Shown here piece after piece: positions 9,193 through 17,985 of a stretch of DNA of 64,000 nt. How positions within the stretch are numbered: position 1 is the first letter of the stretch; every line of letters begins with the position of its first letter. The notes beneath the pieces were generated by a model. The model saw only the letters and a list, made by a program, of their open reading frames with translations. It searched no databases and was not told the DNA's origin. The stretch is from Phycisphaeraceae bacterium. GTDB taxonomy: Bacteria; Planctomycetota; Phycisphaerae; Phycisphaerales; Zrk34. Position numbers and translations under genes: made by a program. Where the stretch lies: NCBI GenBank assembly GCA_028282805.1, contig JANQHD010000019.1, positions 1-64,000 on the forward strand, read 5' to 3'.

Positions 9193-10734
9193 ATGCGTCC
9201 AGTCAACGCCGTCGATCCTGAGGCACGCATGCACCTGGAAACCTTCTTAAAGCATTGGGGCTTGTCGGAGAACCCGTTCACGGCCGAGGAAGCGCGCGAA
9301 GACCCGATCTTCGGCCGGCTGATCGACTCGGCCGCCGCCCACACCGACTTCGACAAGGTGCTCGGCCAGCCCGACCGGCCCGGGGCCGCGGTCGTGTTCG
9401 GCGAGAAGGGCAGCGGCAAGACCGCGATCCGCCTGATGATGGAGCGCCGCATCGAACAATACAACGCCGAGCGCACCGACGGGCTGGTGTGGGTCGTGCG
9501 CTACGACGACCTCAACGCCGTGCTCGACCGCATCGGCCACGCCTCGGCGAACTACCTCTCGGAAGAAGACCTGCTCCGCAAGTTCCGGCTGGAAGACCAC
9601 TTCGACGCGATCCTCTCGCTGGCGACCACGCGTTTGGTGAACCTGCTGCTGGGCGAGGACGACCTGCCGGTGCGCGGCCAACCGAATAAAACCGCGCGCA
9701 AGCTGCCGCGCCGCCAACGCCTCGACCTGGCCAAGCTCGCGGCGCTCTACGACCAGCCGCGCAGCGGCAACGTCGCCGAGCGCTGGCGCCGGTTGCGCCG
9801 CATGGTGCGCGTCGGCCTGCTGCCGGTGTCGAGCGTCGTCAACTGGCTGGGCTTGCTCGCGCTGCTGACCGCGGCGGGCGCGGGGGGCGTGCTGTGGCTG
9901 ATGGGCGAGGTCCAACTGATCGAGTGGATCGTCATCGGCATGGTCGGCGCCGCCGGCCTGCTGCTGTTGGGCGGCGGGCTGATGCGCTGGTGGAAGCTGT
10001 GGCGTTTGTCGAGCAAGCTCCGCCGTGAGCTGCGCGCCGTCGACCGCCAGCCGGGCCAGCTCCACCGGATGCTCGGCCAACTGCCCGGCGATGCGCTCAA
10101 CGACCAGCCCTTGCCCGTACCCGGCGACACCGATGCGCGATACCAGCTGATGAACCGGTTGCTCGACGTGCTCGAGGGCTTTGGCTACAGCGGGCTGATC
10201 GTGCTGGTCGACCGCGTGGATGAGCCGACCGCCATCTCCGGCGACCCCGAGCGCATGCGGCAGATCATCTGGCCCATGCTCAACAACAAGTTCCTCCAGC
10301 AGGACCGCGTGGGCGTGAAGCTGCTGCTGCCGATCGAGCTGCGTCACCTGCTCGTGCGCGAGGGGGCCGACTTCTTCCAGCAGGCCCGCCTCGACAAGCA
10401 ACACCTCGTCGAGCGCCTCACCTGGTCCGGCCACCTGCTCTACGACATGTGCTGCCAGCGCATCCGCGCCTGCCAGAACCCCGGCGCCGAGCCGATCTCG
10501 TTGGTGAACCTGTTCGCCGAGGACGTCAGCCGGCAGGACCTGATCGACGCCCTCGAGCAGATGCACCAGCCGCGCGACGCCTTCAAGTTCATCTACCGCG
10601 TATTCCAGGAGCACTGCGGGCACGTGGCGGAGGACGAGCCGAGCTGGCGGGTCCCCCGGTTGACGCTCGATTTCGTGCGTCGCGAGCAATCGCAGCGGGT
10701 GCAAGAGTTCTACCGCGGCCTGTCGCCGAGCTGA
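9193..10734 (+). CDS. Membrane-anchored P-loop NTPase of unknown role
   Basis: The 513-residue protein has a Walker A motif GEKGSGKT at residues 70-77 and a Walker B-like strand GLIVLVDRVDEP near 335-346. Between them are two strong transmembrane helices at about 211-235 and 241-264, so the NTPase domain is interrupted by a hairpin through the membrane. This resembles KAP-type P-loop NTPases, which also carry membrane helices inside the fold, but I cannot assign it to that family with certainty. A start at Met13 (9229), preceded by CCTGAGG, is equally good. Neighbours give no hint of function. Confidence 0.75.
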   Translation: MRPVNAVDPEARMHLETFLKHWGLSENPFTAEEAREDPIFGRLIDSAAAHTDFDKVLGQPDRPGAAVVFGEKGSGKTAIRLMMERRIEQYNAERTDGLVWVVRYDDLNAVLDRIGHASANYLSEEDLLRKFRLEDHFDAILSLATTRLVNLLLGEDDLPVRGQPNKTARKLPRRQRLDLAKLAALYDQPRSGNVAERWRRLRRMVRVGLLPVSSVVNWLGLLALLTAAGAGGVLWLMGEVQLIEWIVIGMVGAAGLLLLGGGLMRWWKLWRLSSKLRRELRAVDRQPGQLHRMLGQLPGDALNDQPLPVPGDTDARYQLMNRLLDVLEGFGYSGLIVLVDRVDEPTAISGDPERMRQIIWPMLNNKFLQQDRVGVKLLLPIELRHLLVREGADFFQQARLDKQHLVERLTWSGHLLYDMCCQRIRACQNPGAEPISLVNLFAEDVSRQDLIDALEQMHQPRDAFKFIYRVFQEHCGHVAEDEPSWRVPRLTLDFVRREQSQRVQEFYRGLSPS

Positions 10735-11065
10735 TTGCTTATATATTGAGCAACTTACGTGAAATACACGGCCATCCCGCTCCCCACGCCGCTTTCGTAA
10801 GCAGCGCCCGGAAAGACCACCGCGCGTATTTCCCGGCGAATGCGTCGCAAGCGGACGAAAATACCTCAAAAAAATAGTGTTAATCGGGGTTGTTTTGCCA
10901 TTGCTTAACGGTGCGCGATGACTATATTGGCCCCCCGATAGTTGATTGGTACGAGGTTTGTACCGGACACAATGCAATACACAGGTGGGCTGCTCGCCGC
11001 GTGAGCGGGCAGGCACTGAACAGAACATTGCCATGAACGCTTTGGTTAGTAAGGAGACCTATCAG
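10735..11065 (+). promoter_or_regulatory. 331-bp intergenic region with probable promoter and leader of the porin gene
   Basis: No convincing gene is present here. The region is more AT-rich than its surroundings. TTGCTT at 10901-10906 and TATATT at 10923-10928 are spaced by 16 bp and form a plausible sigma-70 type promoter, which would give a leader of roughly 130 nt before the ATG at 11066. AAGGAGA at 11051-11057 is a strong ribosome binding site. The frame is open upstream to 10946, but those codons encode no signal peptide and are treated as leader. Confidence 0.45.
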
Positions 11066-12007
11066 ATGGCACATGGACGCAGGATTAGCCAGTTGCTGAG
11101 CATGCTGGCCGTTGCTGGCGCGATCACCGTCGGCCTGACCTCGACCCCCGCGATGGCCGACGGCCACGAAGCCCCCAACCAGGGCGCGGTCTCGGTCAGC
11201 GGCAACTTCACGATCACCAACGAATACTTCTTCCGCGGGATCTTCCAGGAAAACCAGGGCATGATCTATCAGCCCGACCTGACGGTCACCTTCGACCTGA
11301 CCGCCGCGGGCCTCGAAGGCGTCAGCGCCTACGTGAGCACCTGGAACTCCATCCACGACGGCCCCTCCAGCCACACCGGCTCCAACGGCGGCCAGTGGTA
11401 CGAGTCCGACTTCCTCGTCGGTATCAACTTCAACATCCTCGAGAGGCTCAACGCCGACGTGTCGTACATCGTGTACTACGGCCCCTCGGCCGGCGGCATC
11501 TTCGCCGAGGAGATCGACCTCAAGCTCGTCTTCGACGACGCGGACCTGTGGACCGAGGAAGGCTTCCTCGCCGCCGGCCTGCAGCCCTACGCCCTGGTTG
11601 CCTTTGAGACCGACGGCGCGGCCGATGGCCTGTCCACCGGCGGCGGCACCGTCGGCTCCAGCGAAGGCATCTACCTCGAGCTCGGCATCGAGCCCAGCTT
11701 CGACTGGGTCATCAGCGAAGACCTCACCATCGCCATGTCCGTCCCCGTGAAGGTCGGCCTGTCGCTCGACGATTACTACGAGTCGGTCAACCCCACCACC
11801 ACCGCCCTCGAAGACGAAGACTTCGGCTTCTTCTCCGTCGGCCTCACCGGCTCGATCCCGCTCGACTTCATCCCCGCCGACTACGGCGCGTGGTCGCTGA
11901 GCGCCAGCGTCACCTACCTCCACGTCAACGACGACTTCAACGGCAACTTCGCCGGCGTCGACAACGACCGCATCATCGGCACCCTCGGTGTCGGCTTCGA
12001 GTATTGA
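11066..12007 (+). CDS. TorF-like outer-membrane porin
   Basis: The product is a 313-residue outer-membrane beta-barrel. The signal peptide ends at AMA before DGHEAP. The first strands read VSGNFTITNEYFFRGIFQ, matching the YxFRGI motif near the start of TorF-family putative porins, and the rest alternates short amphipathic strands with acidic loops. The final residue is an aromatic (FEY), as is usual for proteins inserted by BamA. The start at 11066 is chosen for the strong AAGGAGA site and the signal peptide. It probably lets small solutes across the outer membrane. Confidence 0.8.
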   Translation: MAHGRRISQLLSMLAVAGAITVGLTSTPAMADGHEAPNQGAVSVSGNFTITNEYFFRGIFQENQGMIYQPDLTVTFDLTAAGLEGVSAYVSTWNSIHDGPSSHTGSNGGQWYESDFLVGINFNILERLNADVSYIVYYGPSAGGIFAEEIDLKLVFDDADLWTEEGFLAAGLQPYALVAFETDGAADGLSTGGGTVGSSEGIYLELGIEPSFDWVISEDLTIAMSVPVKVGLSLDDYYESVNPTTTALEDEDFGFFSVGLTGSIPLDFIPADYGAWSLSASVTYLHVNDDFNGNFAGVDNDRIIGTLGVGFEY

Positions 12008-12039
12008 TCTCGAAACCCGGTCGATAACGACTGCAACAC

Positions 12040-12071
12040 AAAGCCCACCCATGGTTATGGGTGGGCTTTTT
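12040..12071 (+). terminator. Rho-independent terminator of the porin gene
   Basis: The stem AAAGCCCACCCAT (12040-12052) pairs with ATGGGTGGGCTTT around a GGTT loop and is followed by more T residues. The stem sequence is almost the same as that at 646-675 behind icd, although the genes are unrelated. Confidence 0.9.
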
Positions 12072-12155
12072 CATGCGCGCAACCCGCAAACCTTGGTTGG
12101 CCGGCGCCAACCACAGAAGCTTCGTGCGAGGCCGGCAAGGTGAAAACGCCGAGCT

Positions 12156-12998
12156 TTATTCGCCGGGGATGTAGCTGATCACCCCGTCCCACGGGCTCGA
12201 GGCGGTCGCGTAGAGCTTCTTGCCGATCCGGCCCGACAGGTACGCGTACCGCCCGGCGAGGCAGGCATGGCGCATCGCGTGGGCCATGCGGACCGCGTCT
12301 TGCGCGTGGGCGATGCCGGTGTTCAGCAGCACGCCGTCGGCGCCGAGTTCCATGGCGATGGACACGTCGCTGGCCGTGCCCACGCCGGCGTCGACGATGA
12401 CGGGGTAGTCGGCGTCGCCTTCTTTCAATAGTTCGAGGATGATGCGGATCGCGTTGGGGTTGAGCACGCCCTGGCCCGAGCCGATCGGCGAGCCGGCCGG
12501 CATCACCGCCGTCGCGCCCGCCTCCTTGATCTTCACCGCCATGACGGGGTCGTCGCTGGTGTAGCACAGCACGCTAAAACCGTCGGCGACCAGTTCCTTC
12601 GTCGCTTCGAGCGTGCCTACGGGGTCGGGCAACAGGGTTTTTTTGTCGGCGAGCACCTCGAGCTTGACCCAGTCCTTGCCGGGGTTGTCGAGCTGGTCGA
12701 GGATCTCGCGCCCCAGGCGGGCGACGCGCACCGCGTCGTCGGCGCTGAAACAGCCCGCCGTGTTCGGCAGGATCGTGTAGCGCGACGTGTCGATGTAGTC
12801 GAGCAGCGATCGGCCTTGGTCGTCGATCAGCCGTTCACGCCGCACCGCCACGGTGATCACCTCGGCGCCGCTGGCGTTGAGCGCCGCTTCCATGGTGGGG
12901 TAGTCCCTGTACTTGCCCGTGCCCACGATCAGCCGGCTGTCAAACGCCTTGCCGCCGAACTGAAGGGGCTTGTCGAGTTGCTGGGTCGTGGTGCTCAT
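12156..12998 (-). CDS. thiG: Thiazole synthase
   Basis: ThiG forms the thiazole phosphate of thiamine from deoxyxylulose 5-phosphate, dehydroglycine and the ThiS thiocarboxylate. The 280-residue barrel shows RLIVGTGKY, the active-site lysine strand [14 protein letters not shown], and the phosphate-binding [12 protein letters not shown]. The ATG at 12998 with GGGG just upstream is chosen over one five codons earlier. It lies downstream of thiS and tilS on the same strand, so thiS and thiG are probably made together. No thiamine riboswitch is recognisable upstream. Confidence 0.96.
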   Translation of the reverse strand: MSTTTQQLDKPLQFGGKAFDSRLIVGTGKYRDYPTMEAALNASGAEVITVAVRRERLIDDQGRSLLDYIDTSRYTILPNTAGCFSADDAVRVARLGREILDQLDNPGKDWVKLEVLADKKTLLPDPVGTLEATKELVADGFSVLCYTSDDPVMAVKIKEAGATAVMPAGSPIGSGQGVLNPNAIRIILELLKEGDADYPVIVDAGVGTASDVSIAMELGADGVLLNTGIAHAQDAVRMAHAMRHACLAGRYAYLSGRIGKKLYATASSPWDGVISYIPGE

Positions 12999-13020
12999 GT
13001 CCCCAATCCTCATTGCATGT

Positions 13021-13052
13021 TCTGTAATTCCGCATTCCGCAATCCGAACTCC
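13021..13052. repeat. Short degenerate TCCGCA repeats between thiS and thiG
   Basis: Four imperfect tandem units of the form ATTCCGCA follow one another in the 63-bp gap between thiS and thiG. Similar low-complexity strings are frequent in planctomycete intergenic DNA. No function is apparent. Confidence 0.4.
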
Positions 13053-13061
13053 GCACTCGAT

Positions 13062-13271
13062 TCATCCGCCGCCGACGAGGGAGACGACCTCCACCACGTC
13101 GCCGTCGGCCAGCGCGTGCGCTGCGTGCTCGCGCTTCGGCACGACCCGCCGGTTCACTTCGACGGCCACCGCTTGCCCGGCCAGGCCGATCTGCTCGACC
13201 AACCGGCTGACCGTCGGCTGGTCGCCATCGAGTTTTCGGGGGTCGCCGTTGAGTGTGATCGTGATGGGCAT
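13062..13271 (-). CDS. thiS: Sulfur carrier protein ThiS
   Basis: This 69-residue ubiquitin-like protein carries sulfur as a C-terminal thiocarboxylate for thiazole synthesis. It ends in VSLVGGG, which supplies the terminal Gly-Gly needed for adenylation, and has the family pattern [10 protein letters not shown] and [14 protein letters not shown]. It is directly upstream of thiG, its partner. Confidence 0.94.
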   Translation of the reverse strand: MPITITLNGDPRKLDGDQPTVSRLVEQIGLAGQAVAVEVNRRVVPKREHAAHALADGDVVEVVSLVGGG

Positions 13272-13302
13272 CGCCCGATCATAGCAGCGAAACGGCTGGG
13301 TT

Positions 13303-14295
13303 TCACGGGGCTTTGGCCCACATCACCCCGGCGGCGGTGACCTCGACACAGACGCCGTCGGCGAGTTCGAATCGCCGGTTTTCATTGGAGTTTTCGGCGA
13401 TGGCGGCGGCGATCTGTTCGACGGTGCGCGCCGCGAGCCGGTCGCCGCCCACGCCCATGCGCCGGCTCGTGTGAAGCACGAGGAGCCGCAGCGCCGCGGG
13501 GTCGAGCTGCCGAGCTTCGTCGCGCGGCAGGTGCGCCACGCCGCGGTCGAACCGCACGTGCTGCTCGATGAGCTTGTGGGCGTGACGCTCGACCAGGCGT
13601 TGCGCATCGGCCAACGATTCGGCGGCCTCGGTGGCCTTGAGCGACGCATCGGTACGCAGGTCGGCGAGCACCGGCAGCACGTCGTGCCGCAGGCGGTTGC
13701 GCCACTTGCTGCGGTCGGCGTTGGTCTCGTCGACGCGGAACGCCACGGCGGCTTCGTCGCAAAACGCCTCGGCCTCGGCGTGGGTCAGGCGCAGCATCGG
13801 CCGAACCACCGCTTGCCCGTTCAGCTCGCGCCGCCAACGGATGCCCGTCATGCCCGCGATCGATGCGCCGCGGATCAACCGCATGAGCATCGTTTCGAGC
13901 TGATCGTCGGCGTGGTGCGCGGTGGCGATCGCATCGGCGTCGACCTGTTCGGCGACCTGGGCCAGGGCGTTGTACCGCATGCGCCGGGCGGCGGCCTCGT
14001 CGTCGGGCGGGTGCACGTCGCGCTTGTGAAAAGCCAGGCCCAGTTGCCCGGCGAGCCGCTCGACGAACCGCGCATCGCGCTCGGCCGCGTCGCGCAGGTG
14101 GTGGTTGACGTGGGCGACGTGCAGGTCGAGTTGCCACTCGTGACGCCGGGTCAGCGCCGCCAGCGCCAGCAACAGGGCGGTCGAGTCGGCCCCGCTGCTG
14201 ACGGCCACCACGAGCCGGTCGCCGGGGGCGATTTCGCAGCGGTGGCGCAGGGCCTGAGAAATGGCTTTGACGAACGGGTGGCTCGCGGGCATCAT
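13303..14295 (-). CDS. tilS: tRNA(Ile)-lysidine synthase
   Basis: TilS converts the wobble cytidine of a tRNA-Ile(CAU) to lysidine with ATP and lysine, so that it reads AUA. The PP-loop reads [17 protein letters not shown], a variant of the usual SGGxDS with Ser-Ser-Gly-Ala-Asp-Ser at residues 33-38. The downstream [23 protein letters not shown] and [15 protein letters not shown] blocks are classic TilS. I prefer the ATG pair at 14295/14292 over the GTG at 14316. It is the first gene of the tilS-thiS-thiG string and is divergent from the LarC-like gene, with 43 bp between the starts. Confidence 0.93.
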   Translation of the reverse strand: MMPASHPFVKAISQALRHRCEIAPGDRLVVAVSSGADSTALLLALAALTRRHEWQLDLHVAHVNHHLRDAAERDARFVERLAGQLGLAFHKRDVHPPDDEAAARRMRYNALAQVAEQVDADAIATAHHADDQLETMLMRLIRGASIAGMTGIRWRRELNGQAVVRPMLRLTHAEAEAFCDEAAVAFRVDETNADRSKWRNRLRHDVLPVLADLRTDASLKATEAAESLADAQRLVERHAHKLIEQHVRFDRGVAHLPRDEARQLDPAALRLLVLHTSRRMGVGGDRLAARTVEQIAAAIAENSNENRRFELADGVCVEVTAAGVMWAKAP

Positions 14296-14338
14296 ATGGT
14301 CAGCAACTTTCTGCACGGAAGCATCTTACACCCGGCCC

Positions 14339-14812
14339 ATGGATAACGCCGCTACCCACGTTTACGAGCTCGCCGCGAACCTGGACGATGTGTCCGGCGA
14401 GGTGGTCGGTGATGCGCTGGGCCGGCTGTTGGCCGCGGGGGCGCTCGACGTGTGGGCGACGCCGATCACGATGAAGAAGAACCGCCCGGGCCTGATGCTG
14501 TCGGTGCTGTGCCGGGACGGCGACCGCGATCGGCTGGCGCGGATGATGGTCGAGCTGACGGGCACGTTCGGCGTGCGGCACCGGCCGTGGGATCGGCTGG
14601 TGCTTGACCGCCGGCACGTGACGGTGCAGACCGCTTACGGGCCGATCCGCGTGAAGGTTGGTGCGCTGGGCGGGCGCGACGTGACGAGCAAGGTCGAACA
14701 CGACGACGCGGCCGCGGCGGCGCGCGAGGCGGGGGTGGCGCTGCGGGTCGTGGTCGACGCGGCGGTGGCGGCGTACGATACCACGCGCACCGCGAAGGGA
14801 GGTGACGTGTGA
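14339..14812 (+). CDS. Short LarC-type protein (C-terminal domain only)
   Basis: LarC inserts nickel into the pincer cofactor of lactate racemase-type enzymes. This protein matches only the second half of LarC: ELAANLDDVSGEVVGDALGR, AGALDVWATPITMKKNRPG and VLDRRHVTVQTAYGPIRVKVG. At 157 residues it is well under half the family length, and the His-rich N-terminal part is missing, with no trace of it upstream. It may be a stand-alone domain with a changed role. The stop overlaps the next gene's GTG start by 4 bp (GTGA), so the two are translationally coupled. No larA or larB is nearby. Confidence 0.72.
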   Translation: MDNAATHVYELAANLDDVSGEVVGDALGRLLAAGALDVWATPITMKKNRPGLMLSVLCRDGDRDRLARMMVELTGTFGVRHRPWDRLVLDRRHVTVQTAYGPIRVKVGALGGRDVTSKVEHDDAAAAAREAGVALRVVVDAAVAAYDTTRTAKGGDV

Positions 14813-15336
14813 ATCACGATTACGTCAACCTTCTGGCTGCACTCAGCGACACGATGCGCAACTTCATGATGGCGGCGGGGGTGTTCATCCTCATGGTGCT
14901 GTTCATGGTGAACGCCCGGAAGAAGCTGAAGCGTTCGACAACGAGCGCCGGCCAAAACCTCACGCCGCACGAACGGCTCGAGAAAGCCAAGCAGGCCGAC
15001 GGCACGAAGAACGACCTGCGCACGATGATGGTGGAGCTCGAGGAGTTGAGCCGGGACTTCAGCGCCAAGCTCGACGCGAAGTCGATCCAGCTGCAGAAGC
15101 TGGTGGCCGAGGCCGAGCAGAAGATCGCCGAGCTGCAACGATTGGTCGACGGCGGCGCGGCCCCGCCGGCGCAGGACGACCCGCTGCGCGAGGCCGGGTC
15201 GGCCGACAACACCGCCGACCCGTTGACGCGGAGCGTGTACGACCTTTCCGACGCGGGCCACGACCCCGGCGAGATCGCCACGAAGCTGAGCGAGCCGATC
15301 GGCAAGGTGGAATTGATACTGGCGCTGCGGCAGTAA
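14809..15336 (+). CDS. Single-pass membrane protein with coiled coil and C-terminal helix-turn-helix-like domain (DUF2802-like)
   Basis: The 175-residue protein has one N-terminal helix (about residues 19-35), a long charged coiled coil (about 50-110), a Pro/Ala linker, and a C-terminal segment VYDLSDAGHDPGEIATKLSE that looks like the small helix-turn-helix of DUF2802 proteins. Such proteins are often found near flagellar or secretion genes but have no settled function. The start is GTG at 14809 with a strong GGGAGGTG site and a 4-bp overlap with the LarC-like gene. Confidence 0.7.
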   Translation: MNHDYVNLLAALSDTMRNFMMAAGVFILMVLFMVNARKKLKRSTTSAGQNLTPHERLEKAKQADGTKNDLRTMMVELEELSRDFSAKLDAKSIQLQKLVAEAEQKIAELQRLVDGGAAPPAQDDPLREAGSADNTADPLTRSVYDLSDAGHDPGEIATKLSEPIGKVELILALRQ

Positions 15337-15344
15337 GGGCGACC

Positions 15345-15629
15345 ATGAGCGAGAAGAACGAAAACGCGCGGCGCGGGCGCTGGTGGCGTCGGCTGGTGGT
15401 CTACCCGCTGGTGGGGTTGGTGCTGTACGTGGCGCTGAGCGGGCCGATGCTCGCGGGCATGATGAAGATCGCCGAAGAGTTCGAGCCGCCGGAGTGGGCG
15501 GTGGTGTGGGTGTGGTACCTGTACCTGCCCCTGATCAAGGTGCTGGATCGCTTTGACCCGGTCGAACGCGCATGGGGCGCGTACCTCGAATGGTGGTTCG
15601 ACTTGTTCGGGGCGTCGATGCCGGGGTAA
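15345..15629 (+). CDS. Small unknown membrane protein
   Basis: This 94-residue protein starts at ATG 15345, with TAAGGGC upstream, 8 bp after the previous stop. It has a basic N-terminus (RRGRWWRR), a helix VVYPLVGLVLYVALSGPML, and a second aromatic segment VVWVWYLYLPLIKVL. I do not recognise it. It closes the short operon with the LarC-like and coiled-coil genes and converges on dapF. Confidence 0.6.
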   Translation: MSEKNENARRGRWWRRLVVYPLVGLVLYVALSGPMLAGMMKIAEEFEPPEWAVVWVWYLYLPLIKVLDRFDPVERAWGAYLEWWFDLFGASMPG

Positions 15630-15655
15630 ACGCGACAAGTCGCGTCGCTAAATGG
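15630..15655. repeat. Hairpin followed by CGCTAAATGG (copy 2 of 4)
   Basis: The stem ACGCGACAAGTCGCGT (15630-15645) is followed by CGCTAAATGG. The CTA within it (15648-15650) is the complement of the dapF stop codon, so the element reaches into the end of that gene. The stem sequence differs from the other copies, but the layout and the tail are kept. Confidence 0.6.
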
Positions 15656-16472
15656 TGGTGGGCCAGTCGCCGGAGAAGACCTCGGTGGCGGGGCCGGTCA
15701 TGTAAACATGGTTGTCGGCTTGGCGCCACTCGAGTTGCAGGTCGCCGCCGGGCAGGTGGGCGGTGATGACGCGTTCGGTGCGCCCGGCGAGCACGCCGGC
15801 GACGCACACCGCGCACGCGCCGGTGCCGCAGGCGAGGGTGGCGCCGCTGCCGCGTTCCCAGTGGTAGACCGACACGTCGCCCGGCGCGTTGACGTGCACG
15901 AAGTGGGCGTTGACGCGGTTGGGGAACGCGGGGTGGGTTTCGATCTGTGCGCCGAGCTGCGGGCGGGCGAGCGGCCGGTCGTCGTCGACGAAGAACACGG
16001 CGTGGGGGTTGCCCATGGAGACGAAGACCGCGCCGGCGAGCGCGTCGTCGAGCTTCGATTCGTCGACCGGGATGAGCGGCGGGTCGAAGGTCGGCTCGCC
16101 CATGTCGACCGTGGCCTGCGCGAGCTTGCCGCTACCGTTGGTCGTGTAATCGATGTTGAGCACGCCGTTGCCGGTCTGCACACGCATGGGGTTGGCGGTG
16201 GTCAGGTTGTGGTCGTGGGCGTACTTGGCGACGCAGCGGATGCCGTTGCCGCACATCTCCGACTCGCTGCCGTCGGCGTTGAACATGCGCATGCGCACGT
16301 CGGCGGCGACGCCGGGCTCGGGCGGCAGAACCAGGATCAGCCCGTCGCCGCCGACGCCGGTGTGGCGGTCGGCGATGATCGGCGCGAGCGACACCGGGTC
16401 GTCGACGGTCTCGGTAAAGCCGTTGACGTAGACGTAGTCGTTGCCGATGCCGTGCATCTTCGTGAACTTCAT
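15648..16472 (-). CDS. dapF: Diaminopimelate epimerase
   Basis: DapF interconverts LL- and meso-diaminopimelate for lysine and peptidoglycan synthesis. The two catalytic cysteines are visible in MCGNGIRC and ACGTGACA, and the start MKFTKMHGIGNDYV is typical. At 274 residues it has the normal length. Its ATG overlaps the stop of the upstream M48 peptidase gene by 4 bp, so the two are coupled. Its own stop codon lies inside a short hairpin repeat. Confidence 0.96.
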   Translation of the reverse strand: MKFTKMHGIGNDYVYVNGFTETVDDPVSLAPIIADRHTGVGGDGLILVLPPEPGVAADVRMRMFNADGSESEMCGNGIRCVAKYAHDHNLTTANPMRVQTGNGVLNIDYTTNGSGKLAQATVDMGEPTFDPPLIPVDESKLDDALAGAVFVSMGNPHAVFFVDDDRPLARPQLGAQIETHPAFPNRVNAHFVHVNAPGDVSVYHWERGSGATLACGTGACAVCVAGVLAGRTERVITAHLPGGDLQLEWRQADNHVYMTGPATEVFSGDWPTTI

Positions 16473-17959
16473 GGCGACGGATTATAGCCCACCAGCGGCG
16501 GGGCGTCGGCGGCGGTTTTGGCCGGGCCGGCGGGCGCCCACCACTGCCAGGCGGCGGAGGCGATGAGCAGGGCGGCGCAGGCCCAGCAGGTCCGCCGGAC
16601 GACGCGGTCGATGTGGCAGGCGTCGGTGGGCGTGCCGGGCAGGCGGCGCAGGTAGTTCACGCGCCAGTCGATCGAGCCGTGCCGCCAGCTCTTGCGGTCG
16701 GTCGGGGCGTGGTTGAGGTGGGCCACGGCCAGCAGCGCGCCGGCCATCGACTCGGCCGCCTCTTCGGTGATGTGCGGCGAGTCGGGGGGCGTGAGGTGTT
16801 GGGCGGCGAAGGTGTCGGCCTGCCGCTCGAAGCGGCGGGAAATCCAACCGAACACCAACGCCCAGGCGACCGCGCCGGCCAGCAGGAACAGCGCGGCGAT
16901 CAGTTCACGCGCATCGGTGCCGCCCATGTTTTGTTGTTCGAACCGTTGCAGCAGCGGGTCGTACAGGCCGAGCCTTTCACCCAGCGCGTGCAGTTGCTCG
17001 GCGATCGAGAAGGTCACGCCGATGGTGGCGAAGGCGCACACGGCCAGCCAGACCATGTGCCGCCTGCGGACGTGGCCCAGTTCGTGCGCCATCACCGCCT
17101 CGACCTGTTTGCCGGTGAGCTGCTCGATCAACCCGTCGGTCAGCAGGATGTAGCGCAGCCGGCCGAACAGGCCCATGACGGCGCCGTTGATCATGCCCGT
17201 GTGCGTGCGCCACAGCAGCAGCTCGCTGACGCGCACGCGGTGGCGGCGGCACATGGCGAGCAGGCCGTCGCGCAGTGGGCCGGGGGCGATGGGGGTGGTG
17301 TCCCACACGAACCGGATCACCAGCGGGGCGAGGGAGAAGATGGCCAGCCCGCCGACGATCGCGTACAGCTCTTCGTACTTGCGTGGGCGGATGTGCCAGT
17401 GCAGCGTCTGGCCCCACGCGAGGATCAGCAGCATCGGCAGCAACAGCAGCAACAGTTGGTGGCGCACCTGGCCCCACACGTACGCGGCGCGCGTGGGCAC
17501 GGCGTTGACGGGCAGGCCTTCGTCGAGCCGGCGGACCAGCGCCGCTTCGTGCAGCCGGCGGTCGATCGGGTAGTACGCCCACCACGCCACGATCGGCACC
17601 GCCAGCGCCGGCGCGAGCACGACCAGTTCCACGACCAGCACGGTGGGGCCGAGCGTGTCGGCCAGCCACGTGCCCCAGCCCAGCACCAGCAACACCGCGT
17701 AGGTGACGCCCAGCGCGGCGAACTGCATCGCGAGCAGGCCGTTCTGCAAGCGTTTGAGGGTGCGGTTGACACGCTGCGGCTGCCGGTTGATCCGCCGCTC
17801 AGCGACGAGGCACATCAGCACGCTCGCCAACAACGGCACGAGGTACGGCCCAAGCGCCGCGGCGACCATCGGCCACCCGTACAACTGCGGCGTGGGCTGC
17901 TGTTCCAACTCGTACGGCATCACGACCGCGAGGATTAAGAGCAAGACGTAGAGCTGCAT
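16469..17959 (-). CDS. M48-family zinc metallopeptidase, multi-pass membrane protein
   Basis: The zinc site HELGH lies at residues 292-296 within VMAHELGHVRRRH. Membrane helices flank it: several at the N-terminus, and a pair after it. This is the arrangement of Ste24/HtpX-like peptidases, which cleave damaged or prenylated membrane proteins. At 496 residues it is longer than HtpX, and the extra length is in the N-terminal helices. It overlaps dapF by 4 bp. Its start lies 27 bp from the octamer-repeat element at 17986, which therefore sits in its promoter region. Confidence 0.9.
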   Translation of the reverse strand: MQLYVLLLILAVVMPYELEQQPTPQLYGWPMVAAALGPYLVPLLASVLMCLVAERRINRQPQRVNRTLKRLQNGLLAMQFAALGVTYAVLLVLGWGTWLADTLGPTVLVVELVVLAPALAVPIVAWWAYYPIDRRLHEAALVRRLDEGLPVNAVPTRAAYVWGQVRHQLLLLLLPMLLILAWGQTLHWHIRPRKYEELYAIVGGLAIFSLAPLVIRFVWDTTPIAPGPLRDGLLAMCRRHRVRVSELLLWRTHTGMINGAVMGLFGRLRYILLTDGLIEQLTGKQVEAVMAHELGHVRRRHMVWLAVCAFATIGVTFSIAEQLHALGERLGLYDPLLQRFEQQNMGGTDARELIAALFLLAGAVAWALVFGWISRRFERQADTFAAQHLTPPDSPHITEEAAESMAGALLAVAHLNHAPTDRKSWRHGSIDWRVNYLRRLPGTPTDACHIDRVVRRTCWACAALLIASAAWQWWAPAGPAKTAADAPPLVGYNPSP

Positions 17960-17985
17960 GGCGCGGGCATTGTAACGGCGGAACC

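Noticed and set aside
10946-11065. A longer N-terminus for the porin
   Set aside because: The upstream codons give no leader peptide, whereas ATG 11066 has a strong ribosome binding site and a clean signal peptide.
13272-13302. A thiamine (TPP) riboswitch before thiS
   Set aside because: The gap to tilS is only 31 bp, and the conserved CUGAGA and GRAGCCU-type elements are absent both here and ahead of tilS.
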